64,000 nucleotides of DNA from Sphaerotilus microaerophilus. GTDB lineage: Bacteria; Pseudomonadota; Gammaproteobacteria; Burkholderiales; Burkholderiaceae_C. The notes below the pieces were generated by a model. That model was given only the letters and a program-made list of their open reading frames with translations, did no database searches and was not told where the DNA came from. The stretch covers positions 2,728,001 through 2,792,000 of the forward strand of contig NZ_AP025730.1 of NCBI RefSeq assembly GCF_023734135.1. The letters are read 5' to 3'. The position numbers and the translations under genes were made by a program. This document shows positions 42,825-52,015 of the stretch, piece after piece (position 1 is the first letter of the stretch; every line of letters begins with the position of its first letter).

Positions 42825-44009
42825 TCAGCGCAGTTCGGGCAGCAGCAATTGCACGATGGAGCGCGCGCTGTCGTCGGCCAGCGGTTGGCCGTCCGCGTTC
42901 AGGACTTCCAGCAGACTGGTGCCACCGGTCGTGCTGATCTTCAGCCGATAGCGCTTGCCACCGAGGTCTTCCTTCTTGGCGCCGAACAGGCGTTGGAAGA
43001 CGTTCGGCTCTTCTTTGCCGGCGAGCTTCGGGTCCACGTAGCGCACGAAGTACAGGCCCTGGTTGCGGTCACGGTCTTCCAGCGTGAAGCCGCCTCGGTC
43101 CAGCGCCATGCCCACGCGCCGCCAGGTGCGTTCGAAGCCATCGTCGATCTGCAGGGTCGCCGCACTGCGGCCGTCCAGCACGCGGGCGCGAGGCGCCGCG
43201 GCCGGCACGTTGGCCACGGCCTGAGCCGTGCTGGCCGCCACCTGGGCAGTCGGCCGGGCTTCTTCACGCGGGCCAAGCTTGAGCATCAGGCGCGCCAGCA
43301 TCTCGGCTTCCAGGTCCGGCTCGCTCGGGCGCATGACCCAGCGTGAGCGGTCTTTCTGGTCGCCGACGATCTCCTCGGTAGCGCCGCGGTGGCTGACATA
43401 GACCTCGCTGCCACCTCCTGGGGCGCGCTCGATGCGCGTGCGGTAGCGATCACGCTCCCCCGTGTCGAAGGCGTTCTCGAAGACCCGGCCCACGGTGCGG
43501 GTGACAAAGTTCTGCGGCAGCTTGGCGCGGTTCTCTGCCCAGTCGGTCTCCATCACACCCAGTTCGGGCCGATCGGTGACGAGGACGAAACCGTTTTGCT
43601 GCCAGAACTCACGCAGCAGCGGCCACAGCTGTTCCGGTGTCTGGCGGGTCACCAGCCAGCGGGCGTTTCCACTGCGCTCGATGCGCAACTCGCCAGCGAC
43701 GGGAGCCGCGGGCGCCACCGCTGGGGCCAGTCCGGGCGGTGCCGCCTGCATGGCCGTGGCACTGACCGGGGCGCCCGACGGCGGGGCATAGCGCGGGTCG
43801 CTGGCCAGCTGGGTCAGGTCAGGCGGGACGTCCAGCGTGGGCGCCTTGACGGTGGCGGTGCTGCGGTAATCGACCTTGGCGGGGGAGAGCCCGTCCGACA
43901 CGGAGGAGCAGGCCAGCAATGCACTGCCCGCGAGACTCAAGGCCGACCAGCGGCAGGCGGTGGCACAGGCCAGGGAAATACGGCCACGGGCGTGGGAGCG
44001 ACGCGTCAC
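42825..44009 (-). CDS. bamC: Outer-membrane assembly lipoprotein BamC
   Basis: BamC is the lipoprotein subunit of the BAM complex that inserts outer-membrane barrels. I start it at the GTG at 44009, which gives 394 residues with a basic N-terminus, a hydrophobic stretch and a lipobox ending LLAC-SSVSDG. The open frame further upstream is Pro/Arg-rich and runs into dapA. A short unstructured lasso with Pro-rich segments is followed by two helix-grip domains (about 110-240, WLVTRQTPEQLWPLLREFWQQNGFVL; and about 285-390, LQIDDGFERTWRRVGMALDRGGFTLEDRDRNQGLYFVRYVDP). The gene order dapA-bamC is the same as in E. coli. Confidence 0.88.
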   Translation of the reverse strand: MTRRSHARGRISLACATACRWSALSLAGSALLACSSVSDGLSPAKVDYRSTATVKAPTLDVPPDLTQLASDPRYAPPSGAPVSATAMQAAPPGLAPAVAPAAPVAGELRIERSGNARWLVTRQTPEQLWPLLREFWQQNGFVLVTDRPELGVMETDWAENRAKLPQNFVTRTVGRVFENAFDTGERDRYRTRIERAPGGGSEVYVSHRGATEEIVGDQKDRSRWVMRPSEPDLEAEMLARLMLKLGPREEARPTAQVAASTAQAVANVPAAAPRARVLDGRSAATLQIDDGFERTWRRVGMALDRGGFTLEDRDRNQGLYFVRYVDPKLAGKEEPNVFQRLFGAKKEDLGGKRYRLKISTTGGTSLLEVLNADGQPLADDSARSIVQLLLPELR

Positions 44010-44127
44010 GTTGATGGGGACTCCGGTGCGATGCCCGCCGCGTGGGCGGCTGCGGTGCGTGGAGCGGGACGACACGGTATCGCCCGCAGGGTGAGGGGGC
44101 CGGCGCCACGGCGCCGGCGGGTGTGGG

Positions 44128-45009
44128 TCAGAGCAGGCCGGCCTCGCGCATCGCGGCTTCAAGGCCGGGCACGAGGGCGTCGGTCATCGGCACCATGGGC
44201 AGGCGCAGCGCCCCGCCGCACAGGCCCAGGCGCTGCATCGCCCACTTGACGGGTACGGGGTTCGGCTCGGCAAACAGCAGCTTGTTCAGTGAAGCGAGCT
44301 TGAAGTGGATCTCGCGCGCCGTCTTCGCGTCACCGGCCACGGCGGCGCGGCAGAGATCGGCCATGGCGCGCGGGGCGATGTTGGCGGTGACGCTCACGTT
44401 GCCCTGGCCACCCAGCAGCATCAGGGCGATGGCGGTGCCGTCGTCACCCGAGTAGACCGAGAAGCCCTTGGGCGCGTGCTTGATCAGCCAGGCGGCGCGC
44501 TCGATGTTGCCCGTCGCCTCCTTGATGCCGATCACGCCCGGCACCTGGGCCAGGCGCAGCGAGGTCTCGGGCAGCATGTCCGCCACAGTGCGGCCGGGCA
44601 CGTTGTAGAGCATCACCGGGATGTCAACGGCTTCGGCGATGGCCTTGAAGTGCTGGTACATGCCTTCCTGGGAAGGCTTGTTGTAGTAAGGCACCACGCT
44701 GAGCGTGCAGTCGGCGCCGACTTCCTTGGCGTACTTCGACAGCTCGATCGCCTCGCGGGTGGAGTTGCCACCGGCACCGGCCATCACCGGTACACGTCCG
44801 GCAACCTGCTCGACCGCCGCGCGGATGATCTCGCAGTGCTCCTCGACCGACACGGTAGGCGATTCGCCTGTGGTGCCGACCACGCCGATGCAGGCGGTGC
44901 CTTCGGCGATGTGCCAGTCGATCAGTCGGCGCAGGGCCGGGTAATCGACGCTGCCGTCCTCGTTCATCGGCGTGACGAGCGCGACGATGCTGCCAACAAT
45001 GGGATTCAT
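44128..45009 (-). CDS. dapA: 4-Hydroxy-tetrahydrodipicolinate synthase
   Basis: Condenses pyruvate with aspartate semialdehyde, the first step specific to diaminopimelate and lysine. The 293-residue protein has the Schiff-base Lys163 ([11 protein letters not shown]) and Tyr135 ([10 protein letters not shown]), plus the GTTGES motif near residue 45. Length matches E. coli DapA. It follows the methyltransferase gene by 27 bp on the same strand and precedes bamC by 118 bp. Confidence 0.97.
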   Translation of the reverse strand: MNPIVGSIVALVTPMNEDGSVDYPALRRLIDWHIAEGTACIGVVGTTGESPTVSVEEHCEIIRAAVEQVAGRVPVMAGAGGNSTREAIELSKYAKEVGADCTLSVVPYYNKPSQEGMYQHFKAIAEAVDIPVMLYNVPGRTVADMLPETSLRLAQVPGVIGIKEATGNIERAAWLIKHAPKGFSVYSGDDGTAIALMLLGGQGNVSVTANIAPRAMADLCRAAVAGDAKTAREIHFKLASLNKLLFAEPNPVPVKWAMQRLGLCGGALRLPMVPMTDALVPGLEAAMREAGLL

Positions 45010-45036
45010 GGATGCTGTCCTTGTAATCGTTCAATT

Positions 45037-45690
45037 CTAACTGTGGCTCCCGGCCCCTTCGGCCGGGCCCACGTGACCCGGGTGCTGGGGGCTGGGGGCG
45101 GTGTCGGCGGCGCCCAGCGGTGGGGCCAGTGCAGGGACTGCTCCGGCGTTTCGCAATGCGGCCACGCGTTGCACGTGTCGGCGTGGTGCGTCGAGCCAGC
45201 CGTCCTCGTAGGCCACGACGCGCCAGTTGGACGCTGGTAGCGCTGCCAGCAGCTCGCCGGGCTGGAGCAGGAACTCGGCGCGCGATGGCCGCCCGACCTC
45301 GCCCTGTTGGGCGCCAAAGGTTTCGTACAGCAGCAGCCCACCCGGGGCGACTGCGTCCATTGCGTCGGCCAGGCGAGGGCGCCAGAGGTAGTTCGTCACC
45401 ACGACGGCGTCGAAGCGGCGTCCGGCCAGCGGCCAGTCGGCGCCCTCCAGGTCGGCGATGACGATTTCTGCCAGTTCGTGCAGCGGCGCGATGGCCACTG
45501 CATCGCGGTCCACGCCCGTCACCCGGCAGCCCTGCGCGGCCAGCCAGCGCAGGTGCCGGCCGCTGCCGCAGGCCAGGTCGAGCACGGTTGCGCCGGGCGT
45601 CAGCAGGTGCGTGAATCGGGTGATCCAGTCGGAAGGGGGGGAAGGGGGCGCGGCCGTGGCAGGGGCTTGAGCCGGGATGGGCGAGGTCAG
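45037..45690 (-). CDS. Class I SAM-dependent methyltransferase, apparent CTG start
   Basis: About 217 residues. The methyltransferase core is clear: motif I VLDLACGSGRHLRWLAAQG, the acidic end of strand 2 in VTGVDRD, and later motifs DAVVVTNYLWRPRL and APGGLLLYETFG. The substrate is unknown. In this frame there is no ATG, GTG or TTG between the end of a foreign-looking upstream stretch and the conserved core. A CTG at 45690 overlaps the TGA of the small gene upstream (CTGA) and has GGAG six bases before it, so I take it as the start. It probably depends on coupling to that small gene. It is followed by dapA. Confidence 0.78.
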   Translation of the reverse strand: MTSPIPAQAPATAAPPSPPSDWITRFTHLLTPGATVLDLACGSGRHLRWLAAQGCRVTGVDRDAVAIAPLHELAEIVIADLEGADWPLAGRRFDAVVVTNYLWRPRLADAMDAVAPGGLLLYETFGAQQGEVGRPSRAEFLLQPGELLAALPASNWRVVAYEDGWLDAPRRHVQRVAALRNAGAVPALAPPLGAADTAPSPQHPGHVGPAEGAGSHS

Positions 45691-45836
45691 AAGCAGCTCC
45701 AGAGGCGATTGCCGAGGTCCACCACCATCTCGGGCAGCAGGTAGGCGAGGAACACCAGCAACAGCACCGCGACCACCAGCAGTCGCAAGATCCAGAGTCG
45801 CCAGGGCAGGCGCGAGCGGGGCGCCGTTTCGGCCAT
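45687..45836 (-). CDS. 49-residue single-pass membrane peptide
   Basis: A short gene between the MFS and methyltransferase genes. The ATG at 45836 opens MAETAPRSRLPWRLW, followed by a single strongly hydrophobic helix (ILRLLVVAVLLLVFLAYLLP) and a short end with one cysteine. It lies 6 bp after the MFS stop and its own stop overlaps the methyltransferase CTG. Function unknown. Support comes from its tight fit in the operon and its clean membrane-helix composition. Confidence 0.7.
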   Translation of the reverse strand: MAETAPRSRLPWRLWILRLLVVAVLLLVFLAYLLPEMVVDLGNRLWSCF

Positions 45837-45842
45837 GGCGGG

Positions 45843-47087
45843 TCAGGCCGGTTGGCCCAGCGCGGGCGGTCGGGCGATGGCCCCCTCGCGCACCGGCAGG
45901 TTCACCAGGGCGGCGAAGACGCCCAGCGCGATCGAGATCCACCAGACGATGTCGTAGCTGCCGCTGCGGTCGTAGAGCACGCCACCCAGCCAGACGCCGA
46001 GGAAGGAGCCGATCTGGTGGCTCAGGAAGACGAAGCCGCCCAGCATCGAGAGGTGGCGCACGCCGAAGATCTGCGCGATCACCGCATTGGTCGGTGGCAC
46101 GGTGGACAGCCAGAGCAGGCCCATCACCGCCGAGAAGAGGTAGACCGACCAGGGCGTCAGCGGCGCGGCCAGGAAGACGATGATCACCACCGAGCGCAGC
46201 AGGTAGATCGCCGCGAGCAGGTGGCGCTTGGCGATGCGCTGGCCCAGCACGCCGGCGGCATAGGTGCCGAAGACATTGAACAGGCCGATCAGCGCCAGCG
46301 CCGCAGTGGCCACTTCGGGCGCCTGGCCGTGGTCCTTCAGGTAGCTGGGCATGTGCACGCCGATGAACACCACCTGGAAGCCGCAGACAAAGTAGCCGGC
46401 GGTGATGAGCAGGAAGCTGCGGTAGCCGAAGGCCTCGCGCAGCGCCGCTCCGATGCCCTGCGCGTGCATGCCGCCGTGCGCAGCGGCCGTCTTCGGCTCA
46501 CGCAGCCACAGCGACAGCGGCAGGATCGCCAGTGCCAGGAGGGCCAGCGCGAACAGCGAGGGCTGCCAGCCGAGGTGGCCGATCAGCCAGTTCTCCACCG
46601 GCACCATCAGGAACTGGCCAAAGGAGCCGGCCGCCGCGGCCACGCCCATCGCCCAGGAGCGTCGCTCGGCCGGTGCGTTGCGGCCAATCACGCCATAGAC
46701 CACCGCGTAGGTGCAGCCGGCCTGGGCGACGCCGATCAGCACCCCCGCGCTGGCGGCAAAGCCCAATCCGGTGGCTGCGGTGGCCATCCACGCCAGGCCC
46801 GCCGCGTAGAGCAGCCCTCCGGCCTGCAGCACCCGGGTGGCGCCCCAGCGGTCGGCCAGCATGCCGGCGAAGGGGCCAGCCAGGCCCCAGGCCAGGTTCT
46901 GAAGCGCCATCGCGAAGGCAAAGGTCTCGCGTGTCCAGCCGCGTTCCATCGTCACCGGCTGCAGCCACAGGCCGAAGCCATGGCGGATGCCCATCGAGAC
47001 GGTGACGATCAGGGCGCTGCACAGCAGCACCTGGCGCAGGGACAGGGGGGCCGGCGACGCCGTCGCGGGGAGTGCGGAAGAAGACAT
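45843..47087 (-). CDS. MFS transporter
   Basis: A 414-residue inner-membrane carrier with about twelve helices in two halves. The loop-2 motif is present (FAGMLADRWGATRVLQAGG). TM1 includes VSMGIRHGFGLWLQPVTMERGW, typical of the oxalate/formate-antiporter-like group of monocarboxylate carriers. The substrate cannot be assigned. The ATG at 47087 gives the natural start. It is the first gene of the MFS, small peptide, methyltransferase, dapA, bamC run. Confidence 0.88.
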   Translation of the reverse strand: MSSSALPATASPAPLSLRQVLLCSALIVTVSMGIRHGFGLWLQPVTMERGWTRETFAFAMALQNLAWGLAGPFAGMLADRWGATRVLQAGGLLYAAGLAWMATAATGLGFAASAGVLIGVAQAGCTYAVVYGVIGRNAPAERRSWAMGVAAAAGSFGQFLMVPVENWLIGHLGWQPSLFALALLALAILPLSLWLREPKTAAAHGGMHAQGIGAALREAFGYRSFLLITAGYFVCGFQVVFIGVHMPSYLKDHGQAPEVATAALALIGLFNVFGTYAAGVLGQRIAKRHLLAAIYLLRSVVIIVFLAAPLTPWSVYLFSAVMGLLWLSTVPPTNAVIAQIFGVRHLSMLGGFVFLSHQIGSFLGVWLGGVLYDRSGSYDIVWWISIALGVFAALVNLPVREGAIARPPALGQPA

Positions 47088-47141
47088 GGGCCGGCACTTT
47101 AGAGCATTGCGCCAGGGCGCACCCGGTTCCGGAAATGACAA

Positions 47142-47160
47142 GGGCCGGCAAGGCCGGCCC
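47142..47160 (-). terminator. Terminator-like hairpin after barrel protein gene
   Basis: GGGCCGGC (47142-47149) and GCCGGCCC (47153-47160) form a perfect 8-bp stem with a 3-nt loop, 34 bp beyond the stop at 47195. On the minus strand it is followed by TTGTCATTT, only a weak U-tract. Confidence 0.55.
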
Positions 47161-47194
47161 TTCGGGATGCTCGGGCGCAGGCCCTGCGGTCAGG

Positions 47195-47944
47195 TCAGAA
47201 GCGGAAGCCGAGCTTCAGCCCGTAGCTGGACGCGTCACCGGTCTTGTCGCCCTCGACGGCGATGTTGACCAGGCCGAGGTTCAGGTTCACGCCAGCGAAG
47301 ACCTTGCTCTCGTCGAAGCTTTCCTTCTGGGTGGCGGTCGGCACCTGACCGTCCACCGTCTTGGCCTGCGAGGCGACCTTCACGATGCCCACGCCGGCGT
47401 ACGGGGTGAACATCAGGAAGCCCTTGGAGATCGACAGGTCCAGGCTGGTGGTGCGCAGCTTGAGCTGGTCGACGCCGCTGGCGTAGCTGACGCCGCCGCG
47501 CAGGGCGATGGCCGGCATCAGGGTGCTGCCGGGCAGGATGGCCCAGCGCAGCTCGGCGCCCGAGACGCGCAGGTCGGTGCCCGGCACGGTGCCGACGGCG
47601 GCGCCAATGTCGATGTTGAAGGGCAGGCCCTTGACGACGCGCACGGTGGTCACCGGCAGCGTCTTCGGCACGGTCGAGCCGTTGGCCGCCTTGGCCAGGA
47701 TGTCGCGGTGCTGCAGCGAGGTGCCGGTGGCGGCGACACCGATGTCGAAGCCGGTGATGCCCAGCGACTCGGCCGGCACCAGGCCCTTGTAGGACAGCGC
47801 TGCGCCCAGGTCTTCACTGAGCAGACGGAAGTCGGTCTGAGTCAGCGTATTGATCTTGTTGAGATCGGCCGCCTGGGCGGTCAGGACGGGGACGAGCAGG
47901 GCGGCGGCGCCGAGCAGGCGCAGGGAGGGGGCGGTGGTCTTCAT
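47195..47944 (-). CDS. Putative outer-membrane beta-barrel protein
   Basis: A 249-residue exported protein with a signal peptide (about 1-25, ending AQA) and a body of alternating strands, closing with a C-terminal Phe (SYGLKLGFRF). Both features are typical of outer-membrane barrels. It starts at the ATG at 47944 behind GGAAG. The family resembles uncharacterised DUF6588-type proteins (LRVSGAELRWAILPG, GFLMFTPYAGVGIVKV), but I could not name it with certainty. It is divergent from parE, with about 256 bp between the starts. Confidence 0.7.
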   Translation of the reverse strand: MKTTAPSLRLLGAAALLVPVLTAQAADLNKINTLTQTDFRLLSEDLGAALSYKGLVPAESLGITGFDIGVAATGTSLQHRDILAKAANGSTVPKTLPVTTVRVVKGLPFNIDIGAAVGTVPGTDLRVSGAELRWAILPGSTLMPAIALRGGVSYASGVDQLKLRTTSLDLSISKGFLMFTPYAGVGIVKVASQAKTVDGQVPTATQKESFDESKVFAGVNLNLGLVNIAVEGDKTGDASSYGLKLGFRF

Positions 47945-48200
47945 GGCAACTTCCTTGCACGAGGCAGACAGAACGGCGCGAAGGCTAGCACCGGCCTGTG
48001 TCGGTGCCTGGCGTTCCCGCGCGCCATGTGTGTCCTTCGGTGACACATCTCGCACCGCGTGCGGCTCTGGCAAGCGCCTGCTTGCAGGGTGACCGGTCAT
48101 TGGTTGTGAAATTGCAACGGTTTGACCGGTGCGGTAGCCCGCCAGGCGTCCGCGACGCCCTCGCGAAGCGGCCGCGGCAGGCTGCCTAGAATCCGCCGCC

Positions 48201-50216
48201 ATGTCGACCTCCCTGCCCCATCCGTCCCCTTCGCTTTCGTCAGCCTCTTCGTCCGCGGCATCCAACTACGCCGAGGGCTCGATCCGCGTGCTCAAGGGCC
48301 TGGAGCCCGTCAAGCAGCGCCCGGGCATGTACACCCGCACCGACAACCCGCTGCACATCGTGCAGGAGGTGATCGACAACGCCGCCGACGAGGCGCTGGC
48401 GGGTTTTTGCCGGCGCATCCAGGTCACGCTGTACGCCGATGGCTCGGTGGGCGTGGAAGACGATGGCCGCGGCATCCCCTTCGGCCTGCACCCCGAGGAG
48501 CAGGTGCCGGTGGTGGAGATCGTGTTCACCCGGCTGCATGCCGGCGGCAAGTTCGACAAGGGCTCGGGCGGCGCCTACAGCTTCTCGGGCGGCCTGCACG
48601 GCGTCGGCGTAAGCGTGACCAACGCGCTGGCCACCCGGCTGCAGGTGCAGGTCTGGCGCGAGAAGCAGTCCGCCGTCCTGGCCTTCTCCGGCGGCGACGT
48701 GATCGAGCCGCTGGTGGTGCGCCCCGCCACGCCGGGCGAGCGCCGCCAGGGCACGGCGGTGCGGGTCTGGCCGGACGCGAAGTACTTCGACAGCAACGAG
48801 CTGCCGCGCCACGAGCTGGTGCATCTGCTGCGCAGCAAGGCGGTGCTGATGCCGGGCGTGACCGTCACGCTCAAGACCGAGAAGACCGGCGAGGTGATGA
48901 CCTGGGCCTACAAGGGCGGCCTGCGCGACTACCTGAGCCAGAGCCTGAACGGCGAGCCGCTGATCCCGCTCTTCGAGGGCGAGCAGTACGCCGGCAGCGG
49001 CGAGACCGAGAACTTTGCCGAGGGCGAGGGCGCGAGCTGGTGCGTGGCCTTCACCGAGGACGGCGCGCCGCTGCGCGAGAGCTACGTCAACCTGATTCCC
49101 ACCGTGGCCGGCGGTACGCACGAGGCCGGTCTGAAGGACGGCCTGTTCGCCGCGGTCAAGGGCTTCATCGAGCTGCATGCGCTGCTGCCCAAGGGTGTCA
49201 AGCTGATGCCCGAGGACGTGTTCTCGCGCGCCAGCTTCGTGCTCTCGGCCAAGGTGCTGGACCCGCAGTTCCAGGGCCAGACCAAGGAGCGCCTGAACAG
49301 CCGTGACGCGCTGCGGCTCGTCACCGCCTATGTGCGCCCCGCCCTGGAGCTGTGGCTGAACCAGCACGTGGAGTACGGCCGCAAGCTTGCCGAGCTGGTG
49401 ATCCGCCAGGCGCAGAGCCGCCAGCGCGCCAGCCAGAAGGTCGAGAAGAAGCGCGGCTCGGGCGTGGCGGTGCTGCCGGGCAAGCTGACCGACTGCGAGA
49501 GCCGTGATCTCGCGCTGAATGAAGTCTTCCTGGTCGAGGGCGACTCGGCCGGTGGCAGCGCCAAGATGGGCCGCAACAAGGAGACCCAGGCGGTGCTGCC
49601 GCTGCGCGGCAAGGTGCTCAACGCCTGGGAGGTGGAGCGCGACCGGCTGTTCGCCAACGCCGAGATCCACGACATCTCGGTGGCGGTCGGCGTCGACCCG
49701 CACGGGCCGGAGGACGCGGCGGACCTGTCCGGTGTGCGCTATGGCAAGGTCTGCATCCTGTCCGACGCCGACGTGGACGGCTCGCACATCCAGGTGCTGC
49801 TGCTGACGCTGTTCTTCCGCCATTTCCCACGCCTGATCGAGGCCGGGCATGTGTACGTCGCCAAACCGCCGCTGTTCCGCGTCGATGCGCCAGCCCGCGG
49901 CAAGAAGCCGGCGGCCAAGTTCTATGCGCTGGACGACGGCGAACTGCAGGCCATCCTCGACAAGCTGCGCAAGGAAGGCGCGCGTGAAGGCAGCTGGAGC
50001 ATCAGCCGCTTCAAGGGCCTGGGCGAGATGAGCGCCGAGCAGCTCTGGGACACCACGCTCAACCCCGACACCCGCCGCCTGCTGCGGGTGGACTACGGCG
50101 CACTCGACCTGGCGGCCACCGCGCTGTCGATGGGCAAGCTGATGGGCAAGGGCGAGGCCGCCGCGCGCCGCGAGCTGATGGAGCTGCACGGCGACAGCGT
50201 CGAAGTGGACGTCTGA
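48201..50216 (+). CDS. parE: DNA topoisomerase IV subunit B
   Basis: The ATPase subunit of topoisomerase IV, which unlinks daughter chromosomes. The 671-residue protein has the GHKL ATP site (VIDNAADEALAGF, DDGRGIPFG, GLHGVGVSVTNAL) and the TOPRIM motif EGDSAGGSAKMGRNKETQAVLPLRGKVLN. The acidic pair DADVDGSHI and the C-terminal RFKGLGEMSAEQLW follow. Length and lack of a long insert fit ParE rather than GyrB, and parC is nearby (52016). Confidence 0.95.
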   Translation: MSTSLPHPSPSLSSASSSAASNYAEGSIRVLKGLEPVKQRPGMYTRTDNPLHIVQEVIDNAADEALAGFCRRIQVTLYADGSVGVEDDGRGIPFGLHPEEQVPVVEIVFTRLHAGGKFDKGSGGAYSFSGGLHGVGVSVTNALATRLQVQVWREKQSAVLAFSGGDVIEPLVVRPATPGERRQGTAVRVWPDAKYFDSNELPRHELVHLLRSKAVLMPGVTVTLKTEKTGEVMTWAYKGGLRDYLSQSLNGEPLIPLFEGEQYAGSGETENFAEGEGASWCVAFTEDGAPLRESYVNLIPTVAGGTHEAGLKDGLFAAVKGFIELHALLPKGVKLMPEDVFSRASFVLSAKVLDPQFQGQTKERLNSRDALRLVTAYVRPALELWLNQHVEYGRKLAELVIRQAQSRQRASQKVEKKRGSGVAVLPGKLTDCESRDLALNEVFLVEGDSAGGSAKMGRNKETQAVLPLRGKVLNAWEVERDRLFANAEIHDISVAVGVDPHGPEDAADLSGVRYGKVCILSDADVDGSHIQVLLLTLFFRHFPRLIEAGHVYVAKPPLFRVDAPARGKKPAAKFYALDDGELQAILDKLRKEGAREGSWSISRFKGLGEMSAEQLWDTTLNPDTRRLLRVDYGALDLAATALSMGKLMGKGEAAARRELMELHGDSVEVDV

Positions 50217-50226
50217 CCCGCGTCCC

Positions 50227-50247
50227 GGCGGGGCCTGCCCCGCCTTT
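50227..50247 (+). terminator. Putative terminator after parE
   Basis: GGCGGGG (50227-50233), CCTG loop, CCCCGCC (50238-50244), followed by TTT, 10 bp after the stop. The stem is strong and the U-tract weak. Confidence 0.55.
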
Positions 50248-50472
50248 GCGCCCCCCGGGGACGTGGGGCGCCGGACCGACGGCCCCATCGGGTCGCGGGG
50301 GCTGCCCTGCGGTGCCGACTTCGGCTGCGGCCCGACAATGCGAGAACTCCTGCGCATCCGGACTGAATTGCCGGATCGGGCGATGGACAGATCTGCCGGA
50401 TTGAGTACATTCTTTTACATATTGGTGCATCCGGCACTGTTTTCGCGGGTTTGGCAGGAGGAAGGTCGGCAT

Positions 50473-51282
50473 ATGGGCCCGTTGGTGCGGGTAGGGGTTT
50501 GGGGCGCGTTGCTGTCAGCGGCGGCGTGGTTGGCGTTGGGCTGGTATGCAGCGAGCTTCGGTGCGGCCCGACCGGCCGAACTGCGTGCGCGGGCGCAGGT
50601 GGGGGCCACGCAGGCCCTGGCCGATGCCGGGTTCCCCTGGGCGCGGCTGAAGATCAGCGAGAGCGTCGGCGTGCTGCACGGTGATGCACCCGATGAACCC
50701 GCCCGGGCGGCGCTGGAGCGCCGGGCGCGCGAGTTGCTCGCGCCGTACATGGGCCTGCCGGGTGTCTTCCTGGGGATGGACAACCGGGTGCGGGTGCGCG
50801 CCCGCCAGGCGCATGCGCAGACCTACGCGGACCTGCCGCCCACCAGTGCGGGTCTGCCGCAGGCCGCTTCGGTTGCGTCGGCCGATCCTTTGGCGGGCCG
50901 GGGCCTGGGCGCCGCCTGCTCTGCGGCCTTCGACGCGGCGCTGGGTGGCGAGGCCATTCATTTCCGCGCCGCATCCAGCCAGCTCGAAGCGCCAGCCCGG
51001 CCGCTGCTCAAGCGCCTGGGCTCGGTGGCGGTGCGCTGCCCGGCCTGGCGTGTCGTCGTGGAAGGCCATGCCGACGGCCGGGGCGACACCGCCGTCAACG
51101 AGCGGCTTGCCCGCCGGCGCGCTGCGAGCGTGGCCGCCGAGTTGCTGCTGCAGGGCGTGCCCATCGGCCAGCTGGAGACAGTCGGTCAGGTCACGCCCGC
51201 GACAGCCGGCGCGGGTGATGCGCTGGCGGCGGCGGCCGGCCGGCGCGTGGCCTTCCGCTTCGTGCAGGCCGAGGCCGATTGA
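50473..51282 (+). CDS. OmpA-family (peptidoglycan-binding) membrane protein
   Basis: A 269-residue protein with AGGAGGAAGG upstream of its ATG at 50473. One N-terminal membrane helix (VGVWGALLSAAAWLALGWYA) is followed by an amphipathic middle part rich in Ala and Arg. The C-terminal OmpA domain (IHFRAASSQLEAPARPLLKRLGSVAV, VVVEGHADGRGDTAVNERLARRRAASVAAELL) contains the Asp/Arg residues that contact diaminopimelate. It is likely anchored in the inner membrane and reaches the cell wall. It lies between parE and parC with the coiled-coil protein, possibly a cell-division or envelope factor, by inference. Confidence 0.8.
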   Translation: MGPLVRVGVWGALLSAAAWLALGWYAASFGAARPAELRARAQVGATQALADAGFPWARLKISESVGVLHGDAPDEPARAALERRARELLAPYMGLPGVFLGMDNRVRVRARQAHAQTYADLPPTSAGLPQAASVASADPLAGRGLGAACSAAFDAALGGEAIHFRAASSQLEAPARPLLKRLGSVAVRCPAWRVVVEGHADGRGDTAVNERLARRRAASVAAELLLQGVPIGQLETVGQVTPATAGAGDALAAAAGRRVAFRFVQAEAD

Positions 51283-51355
51283 CGCGCCGGGCGACCACCC
51301 CAGCTGGCTGACGACCACCCACCCCGACCTGACCAGACCTCGAACGGAGTCCCGC

Positions 51356-51901
51356 GTGTTCCTGCTCGCTCAACTGTGGATCTACCTGCTGGCCGCCTTT
51401 GGTCTGGGCATCGTCGCCGGGCTGGCGGTCGGGCTGTGGCGCTGGGCCCGGCACGCCGAGCGCTCGATGCAGGAGGCGGAGTTCCGTCACACCGAGCAGA
51501 TGTATTCGGTGAGCGCCGAGCACGAAGAGACCATCGCCGCGCTGGAGGCGGCCCGCCTGGAGGCCAACCGCGCCCTGGAAGCGCAGGAGGCCGACACCGA
51601 CGGCCTGCGTGCGCGCATCGAGGAGCGCGACAAGCAGATCAAGGACCTGAGCGCGATGCTGGTGCGCGTCAACCACGACCTGGCGAAGGCCGAGGGGGCG
51701 CGGCGCAAGCTGGTCGAGGACGGCAAGGGCGACCGTGACGAGGTGGAGGCGCTGCGCAAGCAGGTGGTCGCCAGCCGGGCCGAACTGGCACAGGCGCTGG
51801 GCGCCTCCGAGCGCGAGATCCTCACCCTGCGCGAGCAGCTGCTGGCCGAGCGGACGGCGCGCGGCGGCGCCGCCAGCGGGCCCGAGGCGGCAGCAGCCTG
51901 A
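51356..51901 (+). CDS. Membrane-anchored coiled-coil protein
   Basis: About 181 residues from the GTG at 51356, which has GGAG eight bases upstream. An N-terminal membrane helix (LWIYLLAAFGLGIVAGLAVGLW) is followed by a nearly continuous heptad-rich coiled coil (about 35-170, for example DGLRARIEERDKQIKDLSAMLVRVNHDLAKAEG). No known domain. It is 73 bp after the OmpA-like gene and 114 bp before parC, all on the same strand. The frame stays open upstream through the OmpA-like gene, but that part is out of character. Confidence 0.7.
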   Translation: MFLLAQLWIYLLAAFGLGIVAGLAVGLWRWARHAERSMQEAEFRHTEQMYSVSAEHEETIAALEAARLEANRALEAQEADTDGLRARIEERDKQIKDLSAMLVRVNHDLAKAEGARRKLVEDGKGDRDEVEALRKQVVASRAELAQALGASEREILTLREQLLAERTARGGAASGPEAAAA

Positions 51902-52015
51902 TCGTCGAGCTGGATCGGCGGCCTGCCAGACCACGTCAGATAACATCGCGCGCCTTGCAAGCGCCGCAGGGCGGTGGCGCCATCCCGGCACGCTGCCCAG
52001 GCGGCCCAGGTGCCG

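Noticed and set aside
47944..48265. Upstream extension of the barrel protein into the parE start region
   Set aside because: The frame is open to 48265, but the signal peptide and GGAAG ribosome site place the start at 47944, and the extension has no protein-like character.
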